Positions 15,285-24,393 are shown, counted from the first letter of the stretch. The stretch: 64,000 nt of DNA from Pseudochryseolinea flava (GCF_003286915.1 NZ_QMFY01000006.1:310001-374000), one strand, 5' to 3'. The notes: generated from the sequence alone by a model not told the origin. Numbers and translations: made by a program.

Positions 15285-16334
15285 CTAACGTTCTATCTTC
15301 CGCGTCCTCGCCTTCATCAATGCGATAACCTCTTCTTGCGAGGAAAACATTCCATTCAAGTTGACTACACGTTTCGCCAGCGATTCATAATTGTTTGTCA
15401 TCAAATACCACCACACATGCAGGAAGTGAATTCCTTCGAATACCAAAGCTTTGTTCTCTGCGTATTCGTTGATGTTGGTGAGCAAATGTTCAGGGTGTAA
15501 TGTCCAGTGTAAGTTAGGCTTGATGTGATGGCTGATGTGGTATCCATCGTTCCAGCATTTGTTATTGTATTTCGTGTTAATACAGGTGACGCTATTCTTG
15601 TAGAAATTGCCAGGATCATCAGCATCGACGAATGAATGTTGCGCCCAATTTCCGACCATCATGATCAGGCGTGAAATCAAAAGCGGAATCACGAATACAG
15701 CCAGCACTGCTTGCCAGCGTACAAAACAAAGTGCGCCGCAAACCAACCAAAAGAAAAGCTCTCCTCGAATTACACGATTTCTCAACTTCAATTGGTCTTT
15801 GTTGTCGAAGTAAAGTGCCAATGTTGGGATAACGGTGAAAAAGAAACTGCCGAAATATTTTAAGAATCCCACGAAACTATCGCGCTGATAGTGCATGGTT
15901 GAGCTCAAGTCGTCTTCTAGATTATTTTCACGGTGATGCATCGCCAGGTGATGTGCTGAATACGTTTCGGGTGTCTGACCGAAAAAAGGCCCCACCACCC
16001 AAGGCAGGTAATGATTCATCCAGTTCATCTTCTCATTGAACCAAGGCCGATGACTCGTGCAGTGCAGCATTAATCCAAAGGGACCTTTAAAAACAAAGTT
16101 GTTCACGAAGTGATAGGCAAAAACGATTGCCCACCAAAGCCATCCGGTGATCGATGGTATGAACAACAAGATCCCAAGGGGCAGCATGAAGATTGTGATC
16201 TTGATGGTGAGGTAGACGAAAGGGAGATCACGTTCATCCTTCAGTCTAGAAATCCAAAACTTATCAAAGCGATTATAGGCAATGTGGGGATTGAAAACAG
16301 GATCCGTAAGCGTAAGGTTGTGTGCGGATGTCAT
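15285..16334 (-). CDS. Membrane fatty acid desaturase family protein
   Basis: A 349-residue membrane protein with the three histidine boxes of the integral-membrane desaturase/hydroxylase superfamily: HCTSH near residue 91, HHLAMHH near residue 126 and HISHH near residue 253. At least four hydrophobic segments lie between them (residues 40-75, 160-175, 190-225). These histidines bind a di-iron centre that inserts double bonds into acyl chains or hydroxylates lipids. The substrate cannot be told from sequence. It converges with the DEAD-box gene and has no obvious operon partner. Confidence 0.85.
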   Translation of the reverse strand: MTSAHNLTLTDPVFNPHIAYNRFDKFWISRLKDERDLPFVYLTIKITIFMLPLGILLFIPSITGWLWWAIVFAYHFVNNFVFKGPFGLMLHCTSHRPWFNEKMNWMNHYLPWVVGPFFGQTPETYSAHHLAMHHRENNLEDDLSSTMHYQRDSFVGFLKYFGSFFFTVIPTLALYFDNKDQLKLRNRVIRGELFFWLVCGALCFVRWQAVLAVFVIPLLISRLIMMVGNWAQHSFVDADDPGNFYKNSVTCINTKYNNKCWNDGYHISHHIKPNLHWTLHPEHLLTNINEYAENKALVFEGIHFLHVWWYLMTNNYESLAKRVVNLNGMFSSQEEVIALMKARTRKIER

Positions 16335-16415
16335 TAGTTTAGATCAGGTGTCTTACAATATACTGATTAATCAGCTGAACTAACATTTTTATTTTCGTCG
16401 CTGGCTTAAAACAAA

Positions 16416-16443
16416 GAAAGCGTCATTACGGACGCTTTTTTTG
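16416..16443 (-). terminator. Intrinsic terminator downstream of an orphan permease gene
   Basis: Arms aaagcgtc and gacgcttt surround a 6-nt loop, immediately 3' of the permease gene on the minus strand, with a T-rich tail on that strand. Confidence 0.65.
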
Positions 16444-16466
16444 ATGCATATTTAAAATTCCATTTC

Positions 16467-18926
16467 CTACTCATACCGCAGTGTATTGGCTGGATTGCTC
16501 ATGGCCGCTTTAATAGTTTGCGCGCTCACTGTTAATAAAGCGAGCAGTATCGCACCCGTTGCAGCGATGATGTATGCCAGCACATCGAAGTCGATGTGAT
16601 AGGCGAATGAACTCAACCACATTTCAGTAAAATAATATGCCACGGGCCAAGCGAGCACGTTCGCAGCGGCGATAAGGATAATGATCTCTTTCGACAGCAA
16701 GCCCAGAATATTGGGAACGGATGCTCCCAGTACTTTTCGAATACCAATCTCTTTAATGCGCTGCATGGTGTTGAAAGTTGCCAAGCCAAACAATCCGAGG
16801 CTCGCGATGAAGATGGCAAGGCATGCAAATGTGGTAAAGAGTTGGCTTTGTTTCTGTTCGGCTTCGTAGAGGTTCTTGTATCGTTCACTGATAAACTGAT
16901 AAGCAAATGGGCGCGCAGGAAGAAACGATTTCCACACTTTTTCTACATGGTCGATGCCCGTGCGCGTATTGGTCCCCGCGATCGCGATCGATATCGTATT
17001 GTAACTTCCGTTGAGTGGCAAGAATATCATCGGAACAATATGTTGATGAAGTGATTCAAAGTGAAAGTCTTTGACGATACCAATCAGTTTTCCTTTTTGA
17101 CCATTGTACTGGAAATCTTGTCCGATGGCTGTCTCGAAGTTTGTCCACCCAATTTCTTGCGCTGCCTTTTCATTGATAATAAAAGCGAGTGAGTCGTCTG
17201 TTGGAATAGACCGGTTAAAATTTCTTCCGGCCACCAAATCAATGCCGTACGTTTTGAAGAATTCATGATCAGCAACGATTGTTTTTAGATTAATGGTGAG
17301 GTTCACGAGACTGTCACCTTTCGTAATTCTTGGGTTTCCGTAGGAGTCCAGTAGTCTCCCCGTTGGTACGCGTGATGATCGTCCTACATTTTCAATCGCA
17401 CTCGACTTCGTCAGTTCGTTGTAAAATGCATCATAGTTTTCGGCCACCTCATTATAGTAAGGGAGTGTGATCACTTGATCTTTATTGTAACCAAGATTTT
17501 GATTATTTAGGAAGTCGAGTTGCTGGAACGTAATCAGCGTAGCGATGATCAGCACGATTGAAATGCTAAACTGTGCTACGACTAGAATTTTTCTGATACT
17601 ACCTTTTCCGCCTGTTGAATTCGATTTGCCTTTCAGCGTTAACGCAGGTTTAAAAGAAGAGATCACAAATGCAGGATATATCCCAGCAAGGATGCCCACG
17701 ATTACAGCGAAGGCTACAAGTCCGGCAAAAAGTGGTAGTTGTTCGGCTAAATTTAGCGCGATTGTTTTACTCGTGAAGGCGTTCATCCATGAAAGTCCCA
17801 TGCGAGCGATAACGAGCCCAAGAACGAGTGCCATGCATGCGATCAGGATGGATTCGCTTAGATACTGACCAATCAGTTGATTTTTAAAAGCACCAACGAC
17901 TTTGCGTAGTCCCACTTCTTTTGCTCGTTTCGTGGCGCGGGCTGTTGATAAGTTTATAAAGTTAAAGCAGGCGATCAAAATGATAAACAAACCAATCACA
18001 GCCATCATGTATACATTGTTGATATTTCCATTCGCTTCCAGCTCATCATCGAGATGTGAATGCAGGTGAATGTCTGTTAATTTTTGTAGATAGAGTGAGG
18101 TGGTTTTTGATGCATCGAAATCTGCCGGAGCGCCGAAGTTAGCCTTCACGTAACTTGCAAAGTGTTTGTTCATGAAAGCCGGAAAATTCGATTCCAACTT
18201 TTGTGCATCGGTTCCAGGTTGTAGTACCATGTATGTACCGAAGGCATTGTTTCCCCAATTGGTTTCCAACGCCGCTTTGCCGTACACTTGATCATTTTCT
18301 AATGTGCTGAAAGCGATCAAAAATTCTGGATGCCAATGCGATTGCGCAGGTAAATCTTTAAAGGTACCCGTTACTTCAAGATCGAATTGATTATTAGCGC
18401 GTAGTCGTTTCCCTACAGGATTGGCTTCATTAAAATATCTTTTCGCTGTGCGTTCCGAAAGTAGAAGTGTGAATGGTCGTTCAAGTGCTTTTTCACGATC
18501 GCCAGAAGTAATTTCGATATCGAAGATTTTAAAGATAGAAGGTTCTGCGAGGAATATGAAGTTTTCCGTGTTTGTCATTTTGAGCTCGCCGTTTTCTTCA
18601 AGCCCGATCACCAGTCCGCCATAGTTCAGTGTGCGCGCGAGTACTTCAATTTCACCGAAATCATTTTTTAAGAGTGGACCGATTGGTGGCGCAACATTCG
18701 CGAGGTGTAAACTCACATCTCCTTCAGGTGAATGAAAGCTTCTGGTAACACGATATATTCGATCTGCCTTCGCATGGTATTTCTCATAGCTCATTTCATC
18801 GGCGATGAAAAGAAAGATGAGGAGCGCACAAGCCATGGCCAGTGCAAGACCTGCGATGTTTATAAATGCGGTGAGCTTGTTCCTGAAAATAGAACGGATA
18901 GCTACTTTTAGATAATTCTTAATCAT
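16467..18926 (-). CDS. Orphan MacB/FtsX-like ABC permease (copy 1)
   Basis: An 819-residue protein beginning MIKNYLKVAIRSIFRNKLTAFINIAGLALAMAC. It has two repeats of a large periplasmic MacB_PCD-type domain plus a three-helix FtsX domain, with signature loops EVGLRKVVGA near residue 335 and KEIGIRKVLGAS near residue 730, and the usual C-terminus NPANTLRYE. There are about eight membrane helices. Such duplicated permeases are common in Bacteroidetes and Acidobacteria and often lack a neighbouring ATPase, as here. In MacB relatives they transmit ATPase motion to the periplasm. The cargo is unknown. A second and third copy lie at 24454 and 26962. Confidence 0.9.
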   Translation of the reverse strand: MIKNYLKVAIRSIFRNKLTAFINIAGLALAMACALLIFLFIADEMSYEKYHAKADRIYRVTRSFHSPEGDVSLHLANVAPPIGPLLKNDFGEIEVLARTLNYGGLVIGLEENGELKMTNTENFIFLAEPSIFKIFDIEITSGDREKALERPFTLLLSERTAKRYFNEANPVGKRLRANNQFDLEVTGTFKDLPAQSHWHPEFLIAFSTLENDQVYGKAALETNWGNNAFGTYMVLQPGTDAQKLESNFPAFMNKHFASYVKANFGAPADFDASKTTSLYLQKLTDIHLHSHLDDELEANGNINNVYMMAVIGLFIILIACFNFINLSTARATKRAKEVGLRKVVGAFKNQLIGQYLSESILIACMALVLGLVIARMGLSWMNAFTSKTIALNLAEQLPLFAGLVAFAVIVGILAGIYPAFVISSFKPALTLKGKSNSTGGKGSIRKILVVAQFSISIVLIIATLITFQQLDFLNNQNLGYNKDQVITLPYYNEVAENYDAFYNELTKSSAIENVGRSSRVPTGRLLDSYGNPRITKGDSLVNLTINLKTIVADHEFFKTYGIDLVAGRNFNRSIPTDDSLAFIINEKAAQEIGWTNFETAIGQDFQYNGQKGKLIGIVKDFHFESLHQHIVPMIFLPLNGSYNTISIAIAGTNTRTGIDHVEKVWKSFLPARPFAYQFISERYKNLYEAEQKQSQLFTTFACLAIFIASLGLFGLATFNTMQRIKEIGIRKVLGASVPNILGLLSKEIIILIAAANVLAWPVAYYFTEMWLSSFAYHIDFDVLAYIIAATGAILLALLTVSAQTIKAAMSNPANTLRYE

Positions 18927-19048
18927 CGGTTTACATTTAGCGGTAGTAGGAGGTGATACTACTTTTTAAAGCAATCGTTTATGCAAAGACCAGACTAATT
19001 TTTAAAAGTTGCATTACTCATCGAAAACGCAACATCCTATTGTGGTGA

Positions 19049-19083
19049 TGTTCGAACCGCGTGACTTTACTGTTCGGAACCGC
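19049..19083. promoter_or_regulatory. Direct repeat upstream of orphan permease copy 1
   Basis: TGTTCGAACCGC and TGTTCGGAACCGC are repeated 22 bp apart, two helical turns. They lie about 125-155 nt before the permease start and after the terminator of the preceding gene. Two-turn direct repeats suit a dimeric activator such as a LytTR protein; this is inference only. Confidence 0.3.
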
Positions 19084-19087
19084 ACAA

Positions 19088-19119
19088 TAAAAAAAGGCTG
19101 GTCACCATAACCAGCCTTT
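19088..19119 (-). terminator. Intrinsic terminator downstream of the secreted alpha/beta hydrolase gene
   Basis: Arms aaaggctgg and ccagccttt surround a 9-nt loop, followed on the minus strand by eight T residues. Confidence 0.85.
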
Positions 19120-19160
19120 CTAAACCTGTATCGACTATCTGATAGCGTTGATCAGAATTT

Positions 19161-20825
19161 TTACTTAATCGTAACCGCGCCAGAGTCTTTTAATTTTTTT
19201 GTCGCGTTCTCATCGAACTTCCACTGGTGATCGAAGTAGCCATCGGCAATAACATTCGCGCCGGAGTTTTTGAAAAGAAGAAAATCTTTAAACCCGCCGA
19301 GCGAAAGATATGGCGCAGGTAGAAATGGAAATCCTTGCGGTTGCACATTCGTCCACCAAGGCAATCCGGAATTAATGGCAACATAATGTCCGTCGATCGG
19401 GAACACGTAGAATAGACCATGGTCGCTTAACGCATTATTGTTGAGCGTTATCGGGAGGCGGTCGCTGTATTTTGCGATGACGCTGTTTGTTTCCGCCGTG
19501 CCGAATAAAATAAGATTACTACTTTCTAAATCACTAGGTCGCACTTCGCGATCGGCAACAATGCGCGGGAAAAACATGATGCGTCCTAAAAATGCATTTC
19601 TATACTCGGACCAATTGGCGGCTTGGTTTGCAAGCGCTACACGATTTTTGAGTTCTTCGGGGGACGGATTACCACCCGTACCAAAAACGTAGATATGACG
19701 AGACGAAAATGCGGCGCTGATTGGACCCTCTGCGCCTTGCTTTTTTGAAGTTGCTTCACTCGGTATTTTGCCGGATAACCACTTGCCATTCTCAAACTTG
19801 AAGTGGAATACCGCCGACGCCGGAGCTTTTATTTTTTTTCCGTTGATCAATATTTCGAGTGGCTCACTTTTTTTGAATTTGCTGTGGCCATCTGGTGTCA
19901 GTGTAAAACCGTTCAGTGTTTTGGTCGTGATGGTAACTTTATTTACGTCGGTGAACTTTGCATCGATCGAGTTTAATGTACCGGGTGTAAGCTGATCGAT
20001 AGTAATCCAGTAAGCGTGATTAAATTTGTATTGCGTTGTCGCATATTTCACTTGATCTGGAAATAGGTTGCGTTTGAATTTGCTGAACCAATCAAAGATG
20101 AATCCATCTTTATATGCATTAACCCAGCTGTCATGAAATACGCCCGGGTATTCGGCATACGCGACTGTGGCGCCAGACTCTTGTAAGGTTTTTACCCATG
20201 TTCTCGAGATGTCTACTTTCACAGCAGGATCTGCATCGCCATGAAAAAAATGAGCGGGTAAGTTGTGTGCATTCATCATCAGTGCGTCTGTACCGTTGGG
20301 TGGCGCAGGACAAACTGGTGCGATGGCTGCCCAAATATCAGGACGTGTCATGCCGATCCACAATGTTCCGCCACCGCCCATAGAAAGTCCGGTAAGGTAT
20401 GTACGATCTTCGTCAATGTTGAATCGCTTTTTTACATCGGCGAGAACATCGAGCACATCCTTTTCGGCTATGCCTTGGTACCCTGCCGTGCCGCGTGCGT
20501 ACGGCGATGCAACAATGTAATCAACATCTTTCCACTCGGGAAAGTAGCGTGTAGCTTCTACATCGGTCTCACCAGCAGCGTTACTCTTTCCGAATACGCG
20601 GCGAAGTGCTAACCGGTGATTTGAACCCGCGCCGTGAAGCATGATGACCAACGGATATTTTTTATTGGCATCGTAGTTCTTGGGTATGTACAAGCCATAA
20701 GGCTGCTCAGTGTCATCGGCATCAGAAAAAAAAGTGACCACCTGAGGTCCTGAGGGTAGCGTTTGTGCAGCAGCACCAGCAGCACAAAGTAATGTGAGTA
20801 ATAATGTTCGCAAAAAAAGCTTCAT
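19161..20825 (-). CDS. Secreted alpha/beta hydrolase (esterase / prolyl-oligopeptidase-like) with C-terminal beta domain
   Basis: 554 residues from the ATG at 20825, with signal peptide MKLFLRTLLLTLLCAAGAAAQ. The N-terminal catalytic domain (about 30-260) has the oxyanion loop LVIMLHGAGSNH, nucleophile Ser148 in GLSMGGGG, the acid in FHGDADPAV and His in GVFHDSW. The remaining roughly 280 residues form an accessory region ending in a domain with NLILFGTAETNSV and FPFLPAPYLSLGGFKDFLLF, seen in other large secreted hydrolases. The substrate is unknown; carbohydrate ester or peptide are both possible. It is divergent from a Nudix-type regulator with a perfect palindrome between them, suggesting sugar-responsive control. 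A strong terminator follows. Confidence 0.82.
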   Translation of the reverse strand: MKLFLRTLLLTLLCAAGAAAQTLPSGPQVVTFFSDADDTEQPYGLYIPKNYDANKKYPLVIMLHGAGSNHRLALRRVFGKSNAAGETDVEATRYFPEWKDVDYIVASPYARGTAGYQGIAEKDVLDVLADVKKRFNIDEDRTYLTGLSMGGGGTLWIGMTRPDIWAAIAPVCPAPPNGTDALMMNAHNLPAHFFHGDADPAVKVDISRTWVKTLQESGATVAYAEYPGVFHDSWVNAYKDGFIFDWFSKFKRNLFPDQVKYATTQYKFNHAYWITIDQLTPGTLNSIDAKFTDVNKVTITTKTLNGFTLTPDGHSKFKKSEPLEILINGKKIKAPASAVFHFKFENGKWLSGKIPSEATSKKQGAEGPISAAFSSRHIYVFGTGGNPSPEELKNRVALANQAANWSEYRNAFLGRIMFFPRIVADREVRPSDLESSNLILFGTAETNSVIAKYSDRLPITLNNNALSDHGLFYVFPIDGHYVAINSGLPWWTNVQPQGFPFLPAPYLSLGGFKDFLLFKNSGANVIADGYFDHQWKFDENATKKLKDSGAVTIK

Positions 20826-20900
20826 GGAAATGTTTGGTTTCGAATTGGATGCAAGCAAGTTAGACGGCTAATGTCGATGATGCAAGGGATTTTTTTAATT

Positions 20901-20921
20901 ATTGTGTTGAACAAACACAAT
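20901..20921. promoter_or_regulatory. 21-bp perfect inverted repeat: candidate operator of the NrtR-like regulator
   Basis: Arms ATTGTGTT and AACACAAT flank a 5-nt centre in the 159-nt spacer between the divergent hydrolase and Nudix-regulator genes. NrtR-family regulators bind palindromes of about 21 bp near their own gene. Confidence 0.6.
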
Positions 20922-20984
20922 GATGTGCCCTAAAGAAAGTAGGTAGAGTCGTGCTTACAATTGTTTGCTTTTTCGATATTTACG

Positions 20985-21743
20985 ATGATGAAGAAAATTC
21001 GTGACTTCCAAGAATTCGTATCGAAGGGTGAACGCCTCTATCTTCGTCATCTTTCTGTTGATTGCGTCATCTTTGGATTTCACGACGATTCGCTAAAAGT
21101 ATTATTACTGAAATGGAAAGACGGTGGGCACTGGTGTTTACCGGGGGGATTTGTAAAAAAAAATGAAGCCGTCGATGACTCGGCCACCCGGATTCTAAAA
21201 GATCGTACGGGACTCGATGATATTTTTCTTCAACAATTCCATGCTTTTGGTGATCCTTTTCGAGATCGGAATAAAGAGCTGCTCAGCATACAAGGCAAAA
21301 GCGGTAAGTGGCTCATGGAACGATTTATCACGATTGGTTATTATGCGTTGGTAGAATATTCAAAAGTAAGCCCGCAACCAGATTGGCTCAGCGAAGAATG
21401 TAAATGGGTAGACATACATAAACTTCCGAAACTCATTTACGATCATCAGGATATCGTGCGTAAAGCATTGGCAGAATTGCGGCGAAGTTTAAATGATCAC
21501 CCGATCGGATACAATCTTCTGCCTGAGAAATTTACGATGCCCGAGCTTCAGCGTCTTTACGAAACTGTGTTGGATAAAACACTCGATCGCAGAAATTTCC
21601 AAAAGAAGATGTTGTCGTTAAAAATTTTAGAACGGTTAAAAGAACGCAAGACTGGCGGCGCTCATAAAGCACCCTATCTATATCGTTTTGATAAAAAGAA
21701 ATATGCAAAGGCTGTAAAGCAAGGTCTTCGCTTCGGATTTTGA
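20985..21743 (+). CDS. NrtR-family transcriptional regulator (degenerate Nudix domain plus winged helix)
   Basis: About 252 residues from the ATG at 20985 (the adjacent ATG at 20988 is equally possible). The N-terminal Nudix fold (about 20-150) contains GGFVKKNEAVDDSATRILKD, where the catalytic REUxEE core of the Nudix box is replaced by RILKDR, so hydrolase activity is probably lost. The C-terminal part (about 165-250: FTMPELQRLYETVLDKTLDR, NFQKKMLSLKIL, YLYRFDKKKY) is the NrtR-type winged-helix domain. Relatives in Bacteroidetes sense sugars or nucleotide-sugar metabolites and control catabolic genes. It is followed directly by a catalytic Nudix hydrolase gene. Confidence 0.9.
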   Translation: MMKKIRDFQEFVSKGERLYLRHLSVDCVIFGFHDDSLKVLLLKWKDGGHWCLPGGFVKKNEAVDDSATRILKDRTGLDDIFLQQFHAFGDPFRDRNKELLSIQGKSGKWLMERFITIGYYALVEYSKVSPQPDWLSEECKWVDIHKLPKLIYDHQDIVRKALAELRRSLNDHPIGYNLLPEKFTMPELQRLYETVLDKTLDRRNFQKKMLSLKILERLKERKTGGAHKAPYLYRFDKKKYAKAVKQGLRFGF

Positions 21744-21744
21744 T

Positions 21745-22188
21745 GTGAATGTTATGAATAAAGAAATTCGTCCAGCCGTAGCGGCGGTGATATTTAATGA
21801 AGCAGGAGAGGTTCTACTTCACAAAAGAAGAGATGTCGAACAATGGTCGATTATTTCTGGCCATGTTGAATTTGGTGAATCAGTAAGAGACGCGATTTTA
21901 AGAGAAATAAAAGAAGAAGTGAATGCAGAGGCGGAGATTGTGCGATTGATTGGCGTTTACTCTGCGCCAAATTCGGCAACGTATCATTATGATGAACGTA
22001 TCGTACATTTCGTAACGACATACTTTGAAATAAAATTGCTAACCGCGATCCCAAAAAATGTTTCAAACGAGGAGACGATGGCGGTTAAGTTCTTTCCAAC
22101 AGAACACCTTCCCACATCCATGGCGCTGATCAATCCACATTGGCTTGAAGATGCCTTAAATACGACCCACGGCCCGTTCGTAAGGTGA
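21745..22188 (+). CDS. Nudix hydrolase (catalytically intact)
   Basis: 147 residues from the GTG at 21745, or 144 from the ATG at 21754. It contains a near-complete Nudix box, GHVEFGESVRDAILREIKEE, with all metal-binding glutamates. Family enzymes hydrolyse nucleoside diphosphates linked to another moiety. The specificity is unknown. It begins one base after the stop of the NrtR-like regulator, so the two are in one operon: a sensor with a dead Nudix box beside an active one, which may produce or remove the signal. Confidence 0.87.
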   Translation: MNVMNKEIRPAVAAVIFNEAGEVLLHKRRDVEQWSIISGHVEFGESVRDAILREIKEEVNAEAEIVRLIGVYSAPNSATYHYDERIVHFVTTYFEIKLLTAIPKNVSNEETMAVKFFPTEHLPTSMALINPHWLEDALNTTHGPFVR

Positions 22189-22298
22189 TATCAGCGAAAG
22201 CGTAACGAAATCATCATACGTTGTGTGTCGAGCGATACGCATGCGGCATTGCAATCCACGATAACATCAGCTAAATTGTAAGAAAGAAATATTCTTAT

Positions 22299-22595
22299 AT
22301 GCCGATCGTTAATCTAATCACGATGCTGTTTTGCCAAGTTGGTGAAAACATAACCGTAACAGGCATGGCGGTCGATTGTAAAGCAGGTGCTGTCGTAATC
22401 TCGTTACCCGATAGTGCACGATACTACCTCGACGGAATTGACCACTGGAAAAATAATATGGTAGGTAGAAAGTTGTCTGTGAGCGGCGAACTTCTGTTTA
22501 GGTCTTTTGATGTATCAACGGGTGAAATTGTACAAACAATAGTCGGTGACAGCGTACCGTTTATTTTAAACCCGCAGTGGGAGATTGTAAAATGA
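22299..22595 (+). CDS. Hypothetical small protein
   Basis: 98 residues, starting MPIVNLITMLFCQVGENITVTGMAVDCKAGAVV. The composition suggests a small beta-rich domain; ITVTGMA and KLSVSGELL look like strands of an OB-like barrel of the kind used in small periplasmic or nucleic-acid-binding proteins. No signal peptide is clear. It lies 110 nt after the Nudix gene and 19 nt before an alpha/beta hydrolase gene on the same strand. I do not recognise a family. Confidence 0.55.
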   Translation: MPIVNLITMLFCQVGENITVTGMAVDCKAGAVVISLPDSARYYLDGIDHWKNNMVGRKLSVSGELLFRSFDVSTGEIVQTIVGDSVPFILNPQWEIVK

Positions 22596-22614
22596 ATTTG
22601 TATTCGAATCATTA

Positions 22615-23634
22615 ATGACGAGCATGACATCTAAGCGCTTCATGAAAATTTCCTTTCCGATTCTTGTATTGGTAGGAATTTATTTTCTCGGACCAACGCC
22701 TGAGGAACCGAAATATATCTTGACAAAACCTTCGCTACCGTCTGACCCTGTCGCGTTGGAGAGATTTGTACGTGCGGAAGATGCAAAGCACAAGATCAAG
22801 CCAGGCAATGAAGCCGAGATTGTTTGGGTTGACAGTAGTCGCACGAAAACTGCGTACGGCATTGTATACCTTCACGGCTTCTCTGCGAGTAAAATGGAAG
22901 GAGAGCCGGCGCATCGAAATCTTGCGAAGGCATTCGGATGTAACTTATTCCTTGCGCGACTTGCTGATCACGGTGTAGATACTACCGAGACATTGCTGTA
23001 CTATTCCGCAGATCGTTCTTGGGAAAGTGCCAAGCAGGCCATTGCAATTGCAAAACAAATCGGGGATAAGGTGATCGTGTTGAGTACTTCAACTGGAGGA
23101 ACGTTGGCGTTGAAGTTGGCGGCCGAATATCCTGAAGACGTGCACGCGTTAATCAATCTTTCACCCAACATTGCAATCAACGATGGTGCTGCCTTTTTGT
23201 TGAATGATCCTTATGGGTTGTATATAGCACGTACGGTTCTTGGTGATCGGTATAGAACGACAGGCGCTTCACCGGAACACGCTAAATATTGGAATAAGAA
23301 GTATCGTATAGAGTCGCTTACGCAGCTTGAGGAACTACTGGAAACAACCATGACCAAGAATACATTTTCGCGTGTAAAACAACCGTCACTCACCTTGTAT
23401 TACTATAAAGATGAAGGATCACAAGATCCGGAAGTGAAAGTGAGCGCGATGTTGGAAATGCACGAGCAGTTGGGGACCCCGAGGGAATTAAAATCAGCGA
23501 TAGCTTTTCCGAATGCGGGAGCACATGTAATCGGTAGTGCTATGACATCCAAAGATTTCGACGGTGTATATCGCGCCATGGAAAAATTTATGATCGATGT
23601 ACTCAAAATTGAAAAAGTAAACCGGACACCGTGA
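22615..23634 (+). CDS. Membrane-anchored or exported alpha/beta hydrolase
   Basis: 339 residues from 22615 (in-frame ATGs also at 22624 and 22642). An N-terminal hydrophobic segment, KISFPILVLVGIYFLG, acts as anchor or signal. The alpha/beta-hydrolase core has GIVYLHGFSASKMEGE (oxyanion), the nucleophile elbow STSTGGTLAL (Ser-Thr-Ser-Thr-Gly instead of GxSxG), and a late His in NAGAHVIGS. Similar proteins are annotated as lysophospholipases or esterases. It converges with the DUF2807 gene. The substrate is not predictable. Confidence 0.78.
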   Translation: MTSMTSKRFMKISFPILVLVGIYFLGPTPEEPKYILTKPSLPSDPVALERFVRAEDAKHKIKPGNEAEIVWVDSSRTKTAYGIVYLHGFSASKMEGEPAHRNLAKAFGCNLFLARLADHGVDTTETLLYYSADRSWESAKQAIAIAKQIGDKVIVLSTSTGGTLALKLAAEYPEDVHALINLSPNIAINDGAAFLLNDPYGLYIARTVLGDRYRTTGASPEHAKYWNKKYRIESLTQLEELLETTMTKNTFSRVKQPSLTLYYYKDEGSQDPEVKVSAMLEMHEQLGTPRELKSAIAFPNAGAHVIGSAMTSKDFDGVYRAMEKFMIDVLKIEKVNRTP

Positions 23635-23655
23635 AGTATCCGGTCCGCCAATCGT

Positions 23656-24393
23656 TTAATTCATTTTTCGGATCTCAGCTTTCCCGAAAACGAGCCCACG
23701 GTTGACTCGCGCATCGCCATCATAGCGAACCTGCGCTTCCCCAAAAGAATTGACGTTAAGTTTATCTTGAATCGCCAATTTGATTTTACTTTCACCGAAA
23801 ATGGTGGTTGTTGCAACAAAACTTTTTAGGTCGCGAGAATCAATCTTGTTTTCTCCATACAACTTGTACTTCTGATATTCAGCCACACCCCCTCGGATGC
23901 GTAAATCATTTTCGCCATATAAGTTTGTTTTGAAATATTCTGTTTTCAGCGATGTGAGTCTAATTTCGTTCTCGCCGTAAGCTTTAAGCTTGAATTTTTT
24001 AGCTTCAATTTCATCTTTGCAAGTAAGTTCTTGATGTCCGCGTATCTCTAAATGTTTGAGCTCGGTGTAGGTCACGTAAGCTGTGATGCTCACATCCTCG
24101 TAAATGCTTTTGCGTTGACGTCCATCAGACCGATATGTTTTTTCAACTACTCGTGCGTCATCAAGGTAAATTCGTAAGGTGCTACCTTTTACTTCGATGT
24201 TTATTTTGTCTTCAGCAACATTCGAATAGACCAACCGAATATGTTCTGTTTCACCTTTTTCGAGGATAAGATTGATTTTCGGCGACGCAATAATCTTGGT
24301 GAACGAGCGAAGGTCACGGGTGATCTCTTGGGCATGTAATGAGGCAGGAATCCATCCGGCCACAAGGATCAGTATAGCGTGGAGTTTTTTCAT
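23656..24393 (-). CDS. DUF2807 (head GIN domain) exported protein with 20-residue beta-helix rungs
   Basis: 245 residues with a signal peptide ending at LHAQE. The family forms a right-handed beta-helix, and here rungs are visible as YGEN motifs at residues 139, 159 and 179 and FGES at 199, exactly 20 residues apart, then FGEA at 217 and FGKA at 236. DUF2807 proteins are periplasmic or surface-exposed with unknown function. It lies 60 nt downstream of two tandem orphan permeases on the same strand and is probably the last gene of that operon, hinting that it works with them at the envelope. Confidence 0.87.
   Translation of the reverse strand: MKKLHAILILVAGWIPASLHAQEITRDLRSFTKIIASPKINLILEKGETEHIRLVYSNVAEDKINIEVKGSTLRIYLDDARVVEKTYRSDGRQRKSIYEDVSITAYVTYTELKHLEIRGHQELTCKDEIEAKKFKLKAYGENEIRLTSLKTEYFKTNLYGENDLRIRGGVAEYQKYKLYGENKIDSRDLKSFVATTTIFGESKIKLAIQDKLNVNSFGEAQVRYDGDARVNRGLVFGKAEIRKMN

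Noticed and set aside
20985-21743. Active ADP-ribose pyrophosphatase
   Set aside because: The REUxEE core of the Nudix box is replaced, and a DNA-binding winged helix follows; a regulator is the better reading.
23621-23644. Inverted repeat accgga/tccggt near the end of the alpha/beta-hydrolase gene
   Set aside because: Only six base pairs and no following T run; it may help separate converging transcripts but is too weak to call a terminator.
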